A stretch of 13,304 nucleotides of DNA, from assembly GCA_003162615.1 (NCBI GenBank), contig PMNG01000076.1:345-13648 (forward strand), written 5' to 3'. Position numbers and translations under genes: made by a program. Positions 1 through 6,945 of the stretch are shown here, piece by piece. How positions within the stretch are numbered: position 1 is the stretch's first letter; every line of letters starts with the position of its first letter. A model generated the notes under the pieces. The model made no database searches, was not told where the DNA came from, and saw nothing but the letters and a program-made list of their open reading frames with translations. The DNA is from Methanothrix sp. (lineage in GTDB: Archaea > Halobacteriota > Methanosarcinia > Methanotrichales > Methanotrichaceae).

Positions 1-6
1 TGATGA

Positions 7-702
7 TCATTTCTTCATCTCCGATTTCATCCTGGCCAGATCATTATCGACTGTGCTCTTGGCCTTGACCTTGGCCAGCTCCTTCTCAATTTCGTCGCCA
101 CCAGAGTAATCTTCAAGGGTTCCGGAATCTAAAAGCTCGTCCAGAGCAGCTGAGCGGGCCTTCATGTTCTCCGTCTTCTCTTCAGCCCTCTGTACAGCCA
201 GGCCAACATCGGCCATCTCTTCGCTGATGCCAGTTACAGACTCGGTGATCTTGACCTGGGCATCCGCAGCGGAGTACTCGGCCTTGATGGTCTCCTTTTT
301 AGTTCTGAAGGCCTCCACTTTTGTAGCCAGGCGGCTCTCAGCGGTCATCAGCTTTTGTTGTTGGTTCTCCAGGTCTGCTATCTGCTGGTCCAGAGTGGCA
401 GACTGGGCCTGCAGAGCGGCCTTGTTTTCTAGGGCCTTGCGTGCCAGGTCTTCTCGGTTGGCCCCGAGTGCCTCCTTGGCCTGAGCATCCAGCTTGTCGA
501 TGCTCATCTGCAGCTTGGCCTTCTGCAGCTCAATTCTCTTCTTGGAGGTAGTAACCTCCGCCACACCCCGCTTTACGTTTTGCAAAAGCTCTAGCTGCTT
601 ATCGTAGGACAAGTCAAGAGTCTCCCTGGGGTCCTCAATCTTGTCCATTATCTTGTTCATCTTGGCTTGAACTACAGTACTCATGCGATCCAATAAACCC
701 AT
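7..702 (-). CDS. pspA: PspA/IM30 (Vipp1-like) family coiled-coil protein
   Basis: 231 residues, close to the usual 220-230 of the family. The N-terminus (MGLLDRMSTVVQAKMNKIMD) is the amphipathic membrane-binding helix typical of PspA/IM30, followed by the EDPRETLDLSYDKQ segment. From about residue 25 to 190 it is almost entirely charged heptad-like helix, consistent with the ESCRT-III-like coiled coil of PspA. Family members assemble on the cytoplasmic face of the membrane and protect it under stress; here that role is inferred from the family. The ATG is preceded by AGGAGAG at good spacing. There is no signal peptide or membrane span. No PspF, PspB or PspC neighbours are visible, as is usual in archaea. 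The gene stands alone and points away from the secreted-protein genes. Upstream on its strand are TATA-like sequences near 774-783 and 797-807. Confidence 0.9.
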   Translation of the reverse strand: MGLLDRMSTVVQAKMNKIMDKIEDPRETLDLSYDKQLELLQNVKRGVAEVTTSKKRIELQKAKLQMSIDKLDAQAKEALGANREDLARKALENKAALQAQSATLDQQIADLENQQQKLMTAESRLATKVEAFRTKKETIKAEYSAADAQVKITESVTGISEEMADVGLAVQRAEEKTENMKARSAALDELLDSGTLEDYSGGDEIEKELAKVKAKSTVDNDLARMKSEMKK

Positions 703-773
703 ACTTTCTCTCCTATAGCTTATGTCCCATTAGATCATAAATAGGTTTGACATCATACTAGAGGTTCTCAAAA

Positions 774-807
774 GTATTTATACGCTGTTGAGATTGAAAA
801 TATAAAG
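774..807 (-). promoter_or_regulatory. Candidate TATA boxes for the pspA-like gene
   Basis: Read on the minus strand, GTATAAATAC (774-783) and CTTTATATTTT (797-807) both resemble archaeal box A. They would place transcription starts about 50 or 75 bases before the ATG at 702. A weaker AT-rich stretch lies nearer the gene at 738-750. Which one is used cannot be told from sequence. Confidence 0.4.
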
Positions 808-1050
808 GGGACCTCGACGCAACCCTCGAGTAGCTGGTTAGAATAGCATCATTGAAACCTACAAGCTCAAAGTGAAAGTGCAAATTTACGAAGTAGGTAT
901 TATCTTTTCTGTGGAACCATATAGTACTATTTCAGCCCCGCAATTATGAGGTCTTTCACACTGAAGGCCGATCCATATGTAAAGAGTTCAGCAGGCAGCT
1001 TAATAGCATGTCTGCTGAGCTATGTAAAGTAATCACCGTAAATACGGCCA
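808..1050. other. Intergenic stretch without a recognised gene
   Basis: Together with the pspA promoter this makes about 350 bases between two minus-strand genes. I see no convincing ORF or RNA gene. The only clear structures are the hairpin at 988-1018 and a 12-base palindrome (CCGTAAATACGG, 1036-1047) immediately after the stop codon of the next gene. Confidence 0.5.
988..1018 (-). terminator. Hairpin downstream of the small secreted protein gene
   Basis: TCAGCAG (988-994) is the reverse complement of CTGCTGA (1012-1018). Pairing extends inward by three more pairs including one G-T, giving about a 10-bp stem with an 11-base loop. It sits about 33 bases after the stop of the minus-strand gene at 1051 and is followed on that strand by ACTCTTT. 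A 3'-end or terminator role is likely but not proven, since archaeal termination depends mainly on T tracts. Confidence 0.45.
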
Positions 1051-1362
1051 TCAAACTGAATCATTGAGATAATCATCTCCAGACTGGGCCTGGATCAGTG
1101 GATGATCTTTGGGCCTGGATCCCCATGACCAGAAGTCGCCAGAGGAGTTTCTGGCCATTGCCAAATTTGTCGAGCTATTGGTCGTATTCAGCGATGTATT
1201 GTTCAGCGAGGTGTTGTTCGTGTTCGTAGGACTTTTAGTCAAGCTCTCGAGCAATGCCATTCCCTCAGATCCATTTAGCTTAACTGGCGTCTGACTGCAT
1301 GTAAGGGCAGCCAATCCCGATAGAAGGAACATGATAACTATCAGTCGTCTTACGCTGTTCAT
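1051..1362 (-). CDS. Small secreted Asn/Ser/Thr-rich protein, unknown function
   Basis: 103 residues. The start MNSVRR, a hydrophobic stretch at about 7-20 and a Cys at 22 look like a signal peptide; the residues before C22 (ALT) do not form a good lipobox. The mature part has a low-complexity Asn/Ser/Thr segment at 45-66 and nine N-X-S/T sequons in total (N30, 49, 50, 54, 55, 59, 62, 72, 100), suggesting a heavily glycosylated surface or secreted protein. A short tryptophan motif, FWSWG, follows at 77-81, then an acidic tail. Part of the Asn-rich segment comes from a 15-bp tandem repeat (1187-1216). Upstream Shine-Dalgarno signal is weak. It is transcribed away from the two SIMPL genes. I do not recognise the family; the opposite-strand reading of this interval is less protein-like. 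Confidence 0.6.
   Translation of the reverse strand: MNSVRRLIVIMFLLSGLAALTCSQTPVKLNGSEGMALLESLTKSPTNTNNTSLNNTSLNTTNSSTNLAMARNSSGDFWSWGSRPKDHPLIQAQSGDDYLNDSV
1187..1216 (-). repeat. 15-bp tandem repeat within the Asn-rich coding segment
   Basis: On the plus strand TTCAGCGATGTATTG (1187-1201) is followed directly by TTCAGCGAGGTGTTG (1202-1216), with two differences. It is in frame and encodes the repeated Asn-Thr-Ser-Leu-Asn pattern of the minus-strand protein, so each copy adds glycosylation sequons. Confidence 0.8.
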
Positions 1363-1700
1363 CAGGGGATCTTTTCCTGTTCAGGCTTAAGTGTACTTCG
1401 CTAAGCTTCAGATGCCATGGAACACAGGCTAATGGACAAGGTGAGATTCTGAACATAGATCAATAACGGATCGAAAGAAAGTCGGCATACAGAGCTCTTT
1501 TCAGAAAATTTGCAGTTGACAAATACATCTTCCTATATCGGGGTGCTCACACAATCGAATATCCATAGTCCAATATAAGTATTCTACGAGAGAAGCTCGC
1601 TCTTCTGGACCGGGATAACCAGTTCACTAAGCTTCTGAGAAAGCGCCCTTCGACCGCTTTCTTTAATAACTTCCAGCTCTACAACTCCCTGGGGATTACC
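1363..1700. promoter_or_regulatory. Divergent intergenic region between the small secreted protein and the first SIMPL gene
   Basis: About 340 bases with no convincing gene. It must carry promoters for both flanking genes. For the plus-strand gene, the stretch TCTTTAATAAC near 1660-1670 is a TATA candidate giving a very short leader, and AATATAAGTATT near 1573-1584 is another further upstream. The start codon at 1701 is preceded by GGGGATT, a modest ribosome site. I see no strong repeats or RNA genes here. Confidence 0.35.
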
Positions 1701-2405
1701 ATGAAGAGGTTAGCGATATTACTCGGACTTGCGCTTCTAACTGTCTATGTGGTTAGTGCTACCAGTCAAGGGAACCAAGGGATATCAGTAGTTGGAGAGG
1801 GAACAGCAACAGTTCCCGCCGACACAGTGATTCTCTCGATCGGAGTACAAAGTAACAACACCAATGCCACTCAAGCAGCCGCTGAGAACGCTAAGATGCT
1901 TAACAAAACAATCGATGCTCTGACTGGAGCAGGAGTTCAGAAGGATGAAATCATGCCTGGCCAGTCAAGCGGAATATCGAGCAGCCATTTTGAAAGCAAT
2001 ATTTGCAGGCTGGTAAATAATACAACCGTTTGTGAGAATACATCCAATGCTTTGAGCCTGCTTACCAGCTCAATCATCATCCGGTTGAAGACCACAGATC
2101 AAGGCAGGGTAAACAGCGTCCTGGAGACGGCAAAGTCCCAGGGAGCAGTGGCATCCATAACGGGATACAGCATCAGCGACAAAAGTCAAGCTATAGCTGA
2201 TGCACGGAAGAAGGCCATAGATAACGCCAGATCCAATGCGGAGGACATGGCATCGGCCGCTGGAGTGAAGCTCGGAAAGGCCATTGACATATCGGATTAT
2301 GGATATCCGGAAGTGAGCTTCAACGAGCCTCTTGGATCTCCAGCCACCTCGAATGGGACCGTGAGCGTAACTTCTTATGTAGCGGTAACCTACGAAATAC
2401 TGTAA
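1701..2405 (+). CDS. Exported SIMPL-domain (DUF541) protein, copy 1
   Basis: 234 residues. The signal peptide is KRLAILLGLALLTVYVVSA (2-20), with cleavage likely just after it. The SIMPL/DUF541 domain covers most of the rest: the opening ISVVGEGTATVPADTVILSIGV (28-49), the central helix with AAAENAK, and the C-terminal ARKKAIDNARSNAEDMASAAGVKLGK segment (168-193). SIMPL proteins (E. coli YggE, Brucella BP26) are envelope proteins linked to stress protection, with ring-like assembly known for BP26; the role in archaea is unknown. Two cysteines, C102 and C111, bracket a short insertion and could form a disulfide. Several N-X-S/T sequons (for example N52, N55, N68, N107, N113, N218) suggest surface glycosylation. 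A paralogue follows 132 bases downstream, with a terminator-like hairpin between them. Confidence 0.88.
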   Translation: MKRLAILLGLALLTVYVVSATSQGNQGISVVGEGTATVPADTVILSIGVQSNNTNATQAAAENAKMLNKTIDALTGAGVQKDEIMPGQSSGISSSHFESNICRLVNNTTVCENTSNALSLLTSSIIIRLKTTDQGRVNSVLETAKSQGAVASITGYSISDKSQAIADARKKAIDNARSNAEDMASAAGVKLGKAIDISDYGYPEVSFNEPLGSPATSNGTVSVTSYVAVTYEIL

Positions 2406-2410
2406 GATTA

Positions 2411-2438
2411 TGCCTGCGTTGAGCAGGTAGTTATTTTT
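2411..2438 (+). terminator. Hairpin plus T tract after the first SIMPL gene
   Basis: CCTGC (2413-2417) pairs with GCAGG (2423-2427) around a GTTGA loop; a T-A and a G-T pair extend the stem to 7. It is followed by TTATTTTT, six bases after the stop codon. This suggests that the two SIMPL genes are separate transcription units, or that read-through between them is only partial. Confidence 0.6.
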
Positions 2439-2537
2439 GTTGCTAAGAAGCTTTCACAGGTGCATACGCCTATTCTCGGCATATTTAAGGAATGATACCA
2501 GAATCTTTAAGGATGTTGTAGTAGAATTGCAAGGAAT

Positions 2538-3254
2538 ATGAGAAGATTTGAGATTACAATCTTTGGGCTTATGCTTCTTCTGGCTCTGGCCCTGCCAGCC
2601 CAGGCAGCAGGAAACGACAATGTGTCCAAGATCATCTGCAATGGCGAAGGCAAGACAACGGCAGCACCAGACATCGTTACCATCACTCTTGGCGTGGAGA
2701 CAAGAAACGTCAATGCATCGGCTGCAGCCGCTGAAAATGCCAAGCTGATGAACAGCACAATTAACGCCCTTCTGTCTGCGGGACTGAATAAGAAAGATAT
2801 CCAGACCAGCCAGTATTCACTGACAACCCAACCCGAAGATAACCCAGTGCCAGCGAGCGCAACTAAGAACAAGACGCCTCCTGTCTTCGTAGCCACCAAC
2901 CAGGTAACAGCCAAGATGAACGTCACTGAGAACATCGGCAAAGTCCTGGACGCTGCCACTGCCGCTGGATCGAACAGCGTGATGGGGATCAGCTTCGACC
3001 TCAGGGACCCAAAGCCGCAGATGGACAAGGCCCTTGCCAACGCAGTCAACGATTCCAGAAGAAAGGCTGAGATAATGGCCGGGACCGCAGGGGTGAAGCT
3101 GGGCAAGATACTAGAATTGTCCGAAGGATACGGCTACACTTCTTCGAATGCTCCAAGGGCGGCATACTCAGTCGCAGAAGCCACCACGCCCGTCCTTCCC
3201 GGCGAGATGGAGATTACCGCAAGCGTCACTGTAACCTACGAGATTACAAAGTAA
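2538..3254 (+). CDS. Exported SIMPL-domain (DUF541) protein, copy 2
   Basis: 238 residues. A clear signal peptide ends in PAQA (cleavage after about residue 23 or 24; hydrophobic core 7-19). The SIMPL domain begins at SKIICNGEGKTTAAPDIVTI (30-49), where copy 1 has the matching GEGTATVPADTVIL, and continues through AAAENAKLMNSTINALL to the conserved SRRKAEIMAGTAGVKLGKILEL (173-194). The C-terminus (TASVTVTYEITK) matches the end of copy 1 (VTSYVAVTYEIL), so the pair arose by tandem duplication and then diverged. It lacks the cysteine pair of copy 1 and has only C34. The ribosome site AAGGA lies very close to the ATG. TATA-like stretches near 2480-2488 and 2503-2509 suggest its own promoter. Envelope stress role is inferred from the family only. 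Confidence 0.88.
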   Translation: MRRFEITIFGLMLLLALALPAQAAGNDNVSKIICNGEGKTTAAPDIVTITLGVETRNVNASAAAAENAKLMNSTINALLSAGLNKKDIQTSQYSLTTQPEDNPVPASATKNKTPPVFVATNQVTAKMNVTENIGKVLDAATAAGSNSVMGISFDLRDPKPQMDKALANAVNDSRRKAEIMAGTAGVKLGKILELSEGYGYTSSNAPRAAYSVAEATTPVLPGEMEITASVTVTYEITK

Positions 3255-3267
3255 GCTTGACATAACC

Positions 3268-3290
3268 AATTTCATTTTTCATTTCCGATC
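3268..3290 (+). terminator. T-rich tract after the second SIMPL gene
   Basis: The stretch TTTCATTTTTCATTTCC, beginning about 17 bases after the stop, fits the T-tract-dependent intrinsic termination of archaea. No stable hairpin accompanies it. Confidence 0.4.
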
Positions 3291-3312
3291 GTTTACAGTT
3301 ACAGCTTATACG

Positions 3313-3342
3313 ATCTACGGGATGCCAACAATTGTCGTAGAT
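3313..3342. repeat. Inverted repeat upstream of fdhA
   Basis: ATCTACG (3313-3319) is the exact reverse complement of CGTAGAT (3336-3342), separated by 16 bases. It lies between the end of the second SIMPL gene and the fdhA promoter. It could be a late terminator stem or a regulator site; nothing in the sequence decides between them. Confidence 0.35.
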
Positions 3343-3372
3343 GATTGTTAATTCAGAGGTAGTGCAATAGAA

Positions 3373-3425
3373 GTTAAGAATTAACTCGCCAGGCGTGAAA
3401 TCTTAATTATATACCATTATATATC
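3373..3425 (+). promoter_or_regulatory. fdhA promoter region with palindrome and TATA boxes
   Basis: GTTAAGAATTAAC (3373-3385) is an inverted repeat of GTTAA with a 3-base spacer. It is followed by two overlapping box A candidates, TTAATTATATACC (3403-3415) and ATTATATATC (3416-3425). Using the second, transcription would start near 3448 and leave a leader of about 35 bases before the TTG start at 3482. A palindrome about 20-30 bases upstream of the TATA box is where archaeal regulators often bind, so control of fdh expression from here is plausible. Confidence 0.5.
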
Positions 3426-3481
3426 TTATCAAATCCAAACTCTAAATACTAAGAGCAGATGAATTGATATGGTGTTAATGT

Positions 3482-5587
3482 TTGACCGCGGGAGTTAATT
3501 TTGTTCCTACCACCTGCCCATATTGTGGAACAGGGTGCAGTTTTTATCTGGTAACCAGGGACAACAAGGTACTCGGGATAGAGCCATGGCAAACCCCTCC
3601 TGTAAATGAGGGGAAACTGTGTCAGAAAGGGAGGTATGCATACCAGTTCATCCACAGCAAGGATCGCCTTACAAAGCCGCTGATAAAGAAGAACGGGGGA
3701 TTTGTTGCTTCCACCTGGGATGAGGCCTACCGATTGATAGTTGAAAAATTCAAATCCTTTAAACCGGAGGAGTTTGGATGTCTGGCCTCTGCAAAGGCCT
3801 CGAACGAGGATAATTACCTCATGCAGAAATTTGTCCGCATAGCTTTAAAGACAAATAATATTGACCACTGTGCTAGGTTATGCCATTCTTCTACAGTTTC
3901 TGGGCTTTCCGAAGTATTTGGTTCGGGTGCCATGACCAATTCCATACCGGATCTCCAAGAATCAAAATGCATATTTGTTATCGGAAGCAATACCTTTGAA
4001 CAGCATCCGTTAATAGGCAGAAGGCTTGTCCTTGCAAGGAAGAGCGGTGCCAAGATCATCTGCGCAGATCCGAGGTACACTCCTACGGCAAAGCAGGCAG
4101 ATCTCTACCTTTCTATGTATTCCGGAACCGACGTTGCATTGCTTAACGGACTCATGCACCATATCATAGAGAATGGATGGGAGGATTCGGATTTCATAAA
4201 AAGCAGAACAAAAAATTATGATTCTATGAAAAAAACGGTGATGAAGGAGAACTATAATCTCAAGAACGTATCAGAGATAACCGGAGTTCGAGAGTCTGAC
4301 CTGAAAACCGCTGCAGAATGGATCGCAAAATCCAAACCTTGTGCCCTTGTCTTTGCCATGGGAATAACACAGCATACCGTAGGTGTAGACAATGTGAAAT
4401 CCGTTGCAAACCTTATGATGCTGACGGGAAATATCGGAAAACCGGGCAGCGGCGTCAATCCGCTCAGAGGACAGAATAATGTCCAAGGTGCCAGTGATAT
4501 GGGTTGTTTGCCGAATGTATACAGCGGCTATCAAATGGTTACTGACAAGGAATCCCGCAATAAGATGATGAAAATATGGGGGGTGGCTGAGATTGCCGAA
4601 AGCAGGGTAGGCTATACGGCAACTGAGATGATCGACAATCTCGCTGACGAGCCTGGTAAAATAAAGTGCATGTACCTCTTAGGTGAGAATCCCATGCTCT
4701 CAGACCCTGACATCAACCATGTGAGAGAAGCACTGGAGAATGTTGAATTCATGGTGTCCCAGGAGATTTTCTTGAGCGAGACCGCTGAGTTCGCTGACGT
4801 AGTCCTTCCCGCTGCCTGTTATGCCGAAAAGAACGGAACACACACCAATACTGAGCGGCGTGTGCAAAGATGGAGGAAAGCCATTAATCCACCAGGAGAA
4901 GCAAAGCCGGACTGGCTTATCATCAGTGAGATTGCCAGGCTGATGGGATACGAAAAACAGTTCTCTTACAAGAATGAGAGTGAGATATTTGACGAAATTG
5001 CGAGGATCACGCCTTCTTACTCTGGCATCAATTATGATCGCTTAGAACATCCTTACGCTCTTCAGTGGCCTTGTCCGGACACAAACCATCTGGGGACCCA
5101 GATTCTTCATACGGATAAATTTGCCACAAAAGATGGTCTTGGCATTTTCATGGCTGTTGAGTGGAAGCCGCCTGCTGAGGTTACGGATCCTCGGTATCCT
5201 CTGATACTGACTACAGGCAGAAGCATCTGGCACTGGCATACGGGGACAATGACCCGTCGCTCGGAGACTTTGGATAGAGAAGTTAAGACCGGCTGGGTTG
5301 AGATCAATACAAAAGATGCAGAGACGCTTGGAATAGAGGACGGCGAAAAGGTAAAGGTTTCATCACGCAGGGGTGAGATCGAAATTCCAGCGAAGTTGAC
5401 AGAGGACATCAAAATTGGAGAGGTTTTCATACCGTTCCATTTCAAGGAGTGTCCTGCTAACGTCCTGACCAATAATGCAGTGGATAGCATTTCAAAGATT
5501 CCTGAATATAAAGCGTGTGCAGTAAAGGTCGAAAAAATGAATGACAGGGATAAAGAGGTGGTTGGACGAGGACAAAGGGCGATCTGA
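3482..5587 (+). CDS. fdhA: Formate dehydrogenase alpha subunit (F420-type, Mo/W-bis-MGD), TTG start
   Basis: 701 residues. It oxidises formate to CO2, or reduces CO2, passing electrons to FdhB and F420. The N-terminal [4Fe-4S] site has C12, C15, C19 and C47 (CPYCGTGC, then LCQKG). The metal ligand is C134 in CARLCHSSTVSG, where selenoenzymes have Sec; H135 follows. Later landmarks are RGQNNVQGASDMG, LGENP, TGRSIWHWHTGTMTRRSE and the C-terminal dinucleotide-binding domain (from about 570) ending KIPEYKACAVKVEK. An in-frame TAA at 3476 rules out an earlier start; the TTG is preceded by GGTG at proper spacing, whereas the upstream ATGs are in another frame and soon stop. The last 16 residues run past the usual family end and overlap fdhB; they may result from a one-base insertion in the A6 run at 5532-5537. 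No signal peptide, so cytoplasmic. Confidence 0.95.
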   Translation: MTAGVNFVPTTCPYCGTGCSFYLVTRDNKVLGIEPWQTPPVNEGKLCQKGRYAYQFIHSKDRLTKPLIKKNGGFVASTWDEAYRLIVEKFKSFKPEEFGCLASAKASNEDNYLMQKFVRIALKTNNIDHCARLCHSSTVSGLSEVFGSGAMTNSIPDLQESKCIFVIGSNTFEQHPLIGRRLVLARKSGAKIICADPRYTPTAKQADLYLSMYSGTDVALLNGLMHHIIENGWEDSDFIKSRTKNYDSMKKTVMKENYNLKNVSEITGVRESDLKTAAEWIAKSKPCALVFAMGITQHTVGVDNVKSVANLMMLTGNIGKPGSGVNPLRGQNNVQGASDMGCLPNVYSGYQMVTDKESRNKMMKIWGVAEIAESRVGYTATEMIDNLADEPGKIKCMYLLGENPMLSDPDINHVREALENVEFMVSQEIFLSETAEFADVVLPAACYAEKNGTHTNTERRVQRWRKAINPPGEAKPDWLIISEIARLMGYEKQFSYKNESEIFDEIARITPSYSGINYDRLEHPYALQWPCPDTNHLGTQILHTDKFATKDGLGIFMAVEWKPPAEVTDPRYPLILTTGRSIWHWHTGTMTRRSETLDREVKTGWVEINTKDAETLGIEDGEKVKVSSRRGEIEIPAKLTEDIKIGEVFIPFHFKECPANVLTNNAVDSISKIPEYKACAVKVEKMNDRDKEVVGRGQRAI

Positions 5588-6741
5588 TATTTGCATGGGC
5601 TAACGATCCGATAGTCAGAGAAAAGGGGGAATCGGGAGGTGCAGTTACAGGCTTGTTGAAGTTTGCCCTCGAGGATGGCGTTGTGGATGCGGTTCTCGGG
5701 ATCAAAAAAGGGGCAGACACATTCGATGCGAGACCTGTCTTAATCACCGATCCCAATGAAGTTATGGAGACGGCTGGAGCCATCTATGGAGGCACGCTTC
5801 TGCTATCTAAGCTGTTCGGAAAATACCTGAATGGCTCCAAAGATTTGAAGATAGCAGCCGCCCTTAAGGGATGCGATGTGATGGGGGTCTACGAGCAGGC
5901 AAAGAGAAGACAGTTGAATCTGGATAATGTGTTAATGATAGGCCTAAACTGTGGAGGTGCCACAACTCCTGCCATGATGAGGCGCATAATGTCCGAGGTC
6001 TTTTTGGTCGATCCTGATTCGGTGAGCAAAGTGACCATGTACAAGGGACATTTAAATATCACAAGCGAAGGTGGGAAGAAAGACATCTCCATTCCCAAAC
6101 TCGAAGACGCAGGTTACGGCCGAAGAAGCAACTGCAGACGATGTAAGATGAAGGTTCCAAGACAGGCCGATCTCGCCTGCGGGCAATGGGGCGTGAGGGA
6201 GGATAGAGTGGGAAAAGCCACCTTTGTCGAGGTGTGCAGCCAGCGTGGAGCAGATCTAGTCAACGCTGCCCAGGAAGCTGGGGCCATAGGCACAGAAGTC
6301 CCTGATGCTTCATGCATTAAGGCTCGCAAGAGACGGGAGGATGCGGTACTGAACCTGGCCGATGAATGGCGCAGGAGAGATTTTGCACCCTTGAGCAATA
6401 GCAAGGATCGTCTGAAGATGATGATTGAAGAGACTGCGCGGTGCATAAAATGCTACACCTGCATAGATGTTTGTCCTGCCCTCTTCAACACTACCAAGCC
6501 CTATATCACCTCATTCCCAGGAAAGGTTCCGCCTGAGTTTGCATTCCATCTGCTGCGCTATTTCCATGTTGCTGATTCCTGCATAGATTGCGGTCAGTGT
6601 GAAGAACTTTGTCCGATGGATATTCCGAATGCACTGTTCATGCATGCCATTGAAGCCGACCTTGAAGAGCTGTACGGATATCATGCAGGCGAAGACGTGT
6701 CACAGCCTGCAGTTTCAATCACAAAGGAACCAGATGTATAG
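5541..6741 (+). CDS. fdhB: Formate dehydrogenase beta subunit (F420-reducing), with apparent +1 frameshift near 5577-5580
   Basis: FrhB/FdhB family, carrying electrons from FdhA through FeS clusters to FAD and F420. The frame ending at 6741 contains the conserved ESGGAVTGLLKF, ALKGCDVMG, NCGG, GYGRRSNCRRCKMKVPRQADLACGQWG and FVEVCSQRGADL motifs, then two ferredoxin sites, CIKCYTCIDVCP and CIDCGQCEELCP. Upstream, this frame is open back to a TAA at 5551-5553 but has no ATG, GTG or TTG before 5653, which lies inside the conserved domain. A credible N-terminus, MTGIKRWLDEDKG, starts at ATG 5541 in another frame and joins perfectly if one G of GGG (5577-5579) is dropped, giving 399 residues. So the gene is either carrying a one-base insertion, misassembled, or recoded. 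If unshifted, only a 362-residue form from TTG 5653 could be made. The usual extra Cys motif after the first ferredoxin site is absent. Confidence 0.85.
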
Positions 6742-6945
6742 ATTGAGGGCTAGGGCGGTTGCTCTGCCGAGCGCGGGTTTCAACATAAACTAATGCATAT
6801 AAATTTACACACATATAATCATGCATAAATAGTGCTTGATCATATTTGTCAAATCATTTCTGCTGATAGTGCAACTTAGTCTGCATGTATCTCAGACTTC
6901 CTGGGAAAAACCCGGGAAAACGGAATCGAAAGGGCCGAGATCCTT
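6742..6945. other. Convergent intergenic region, AT-rich
   Basis: About 200 bases between the convergent fdhB and DUF2299 genes. The middle is AT-rich (6780-6860) and could hold T-tract terminators for both strands. CCTGGG-AAAAA-CCCGGG at 6900-6916 can fold as a 6-pair stem with one G-T on the plus strand. No gene or RNA is recognised. Confidence 0.35.

Noticed and set aside
2507..3106. 199-codon open frame antisense to the second SIMPL gene
   Set aside because: It mirrors a well-supported signal-peptide protein; its hydrophobic, Ala/Leu/Val-rich translation is what an opposite-strand shadow of such a gene gives.
3881..3887. Selenocysteine in FdhA
   Set aside because: The metal-ligand codon at residue 134 is TGC (Cys), and no in-frame TGA interrupts the gene.
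6900..6916. CCTGGG-AAAAA-CCCGGG as an fdhB terminator
   Set aside because: It is about 160 bases past the fdhB stop and lacks a T tract after it; on the other strand the stem has a mismatch.
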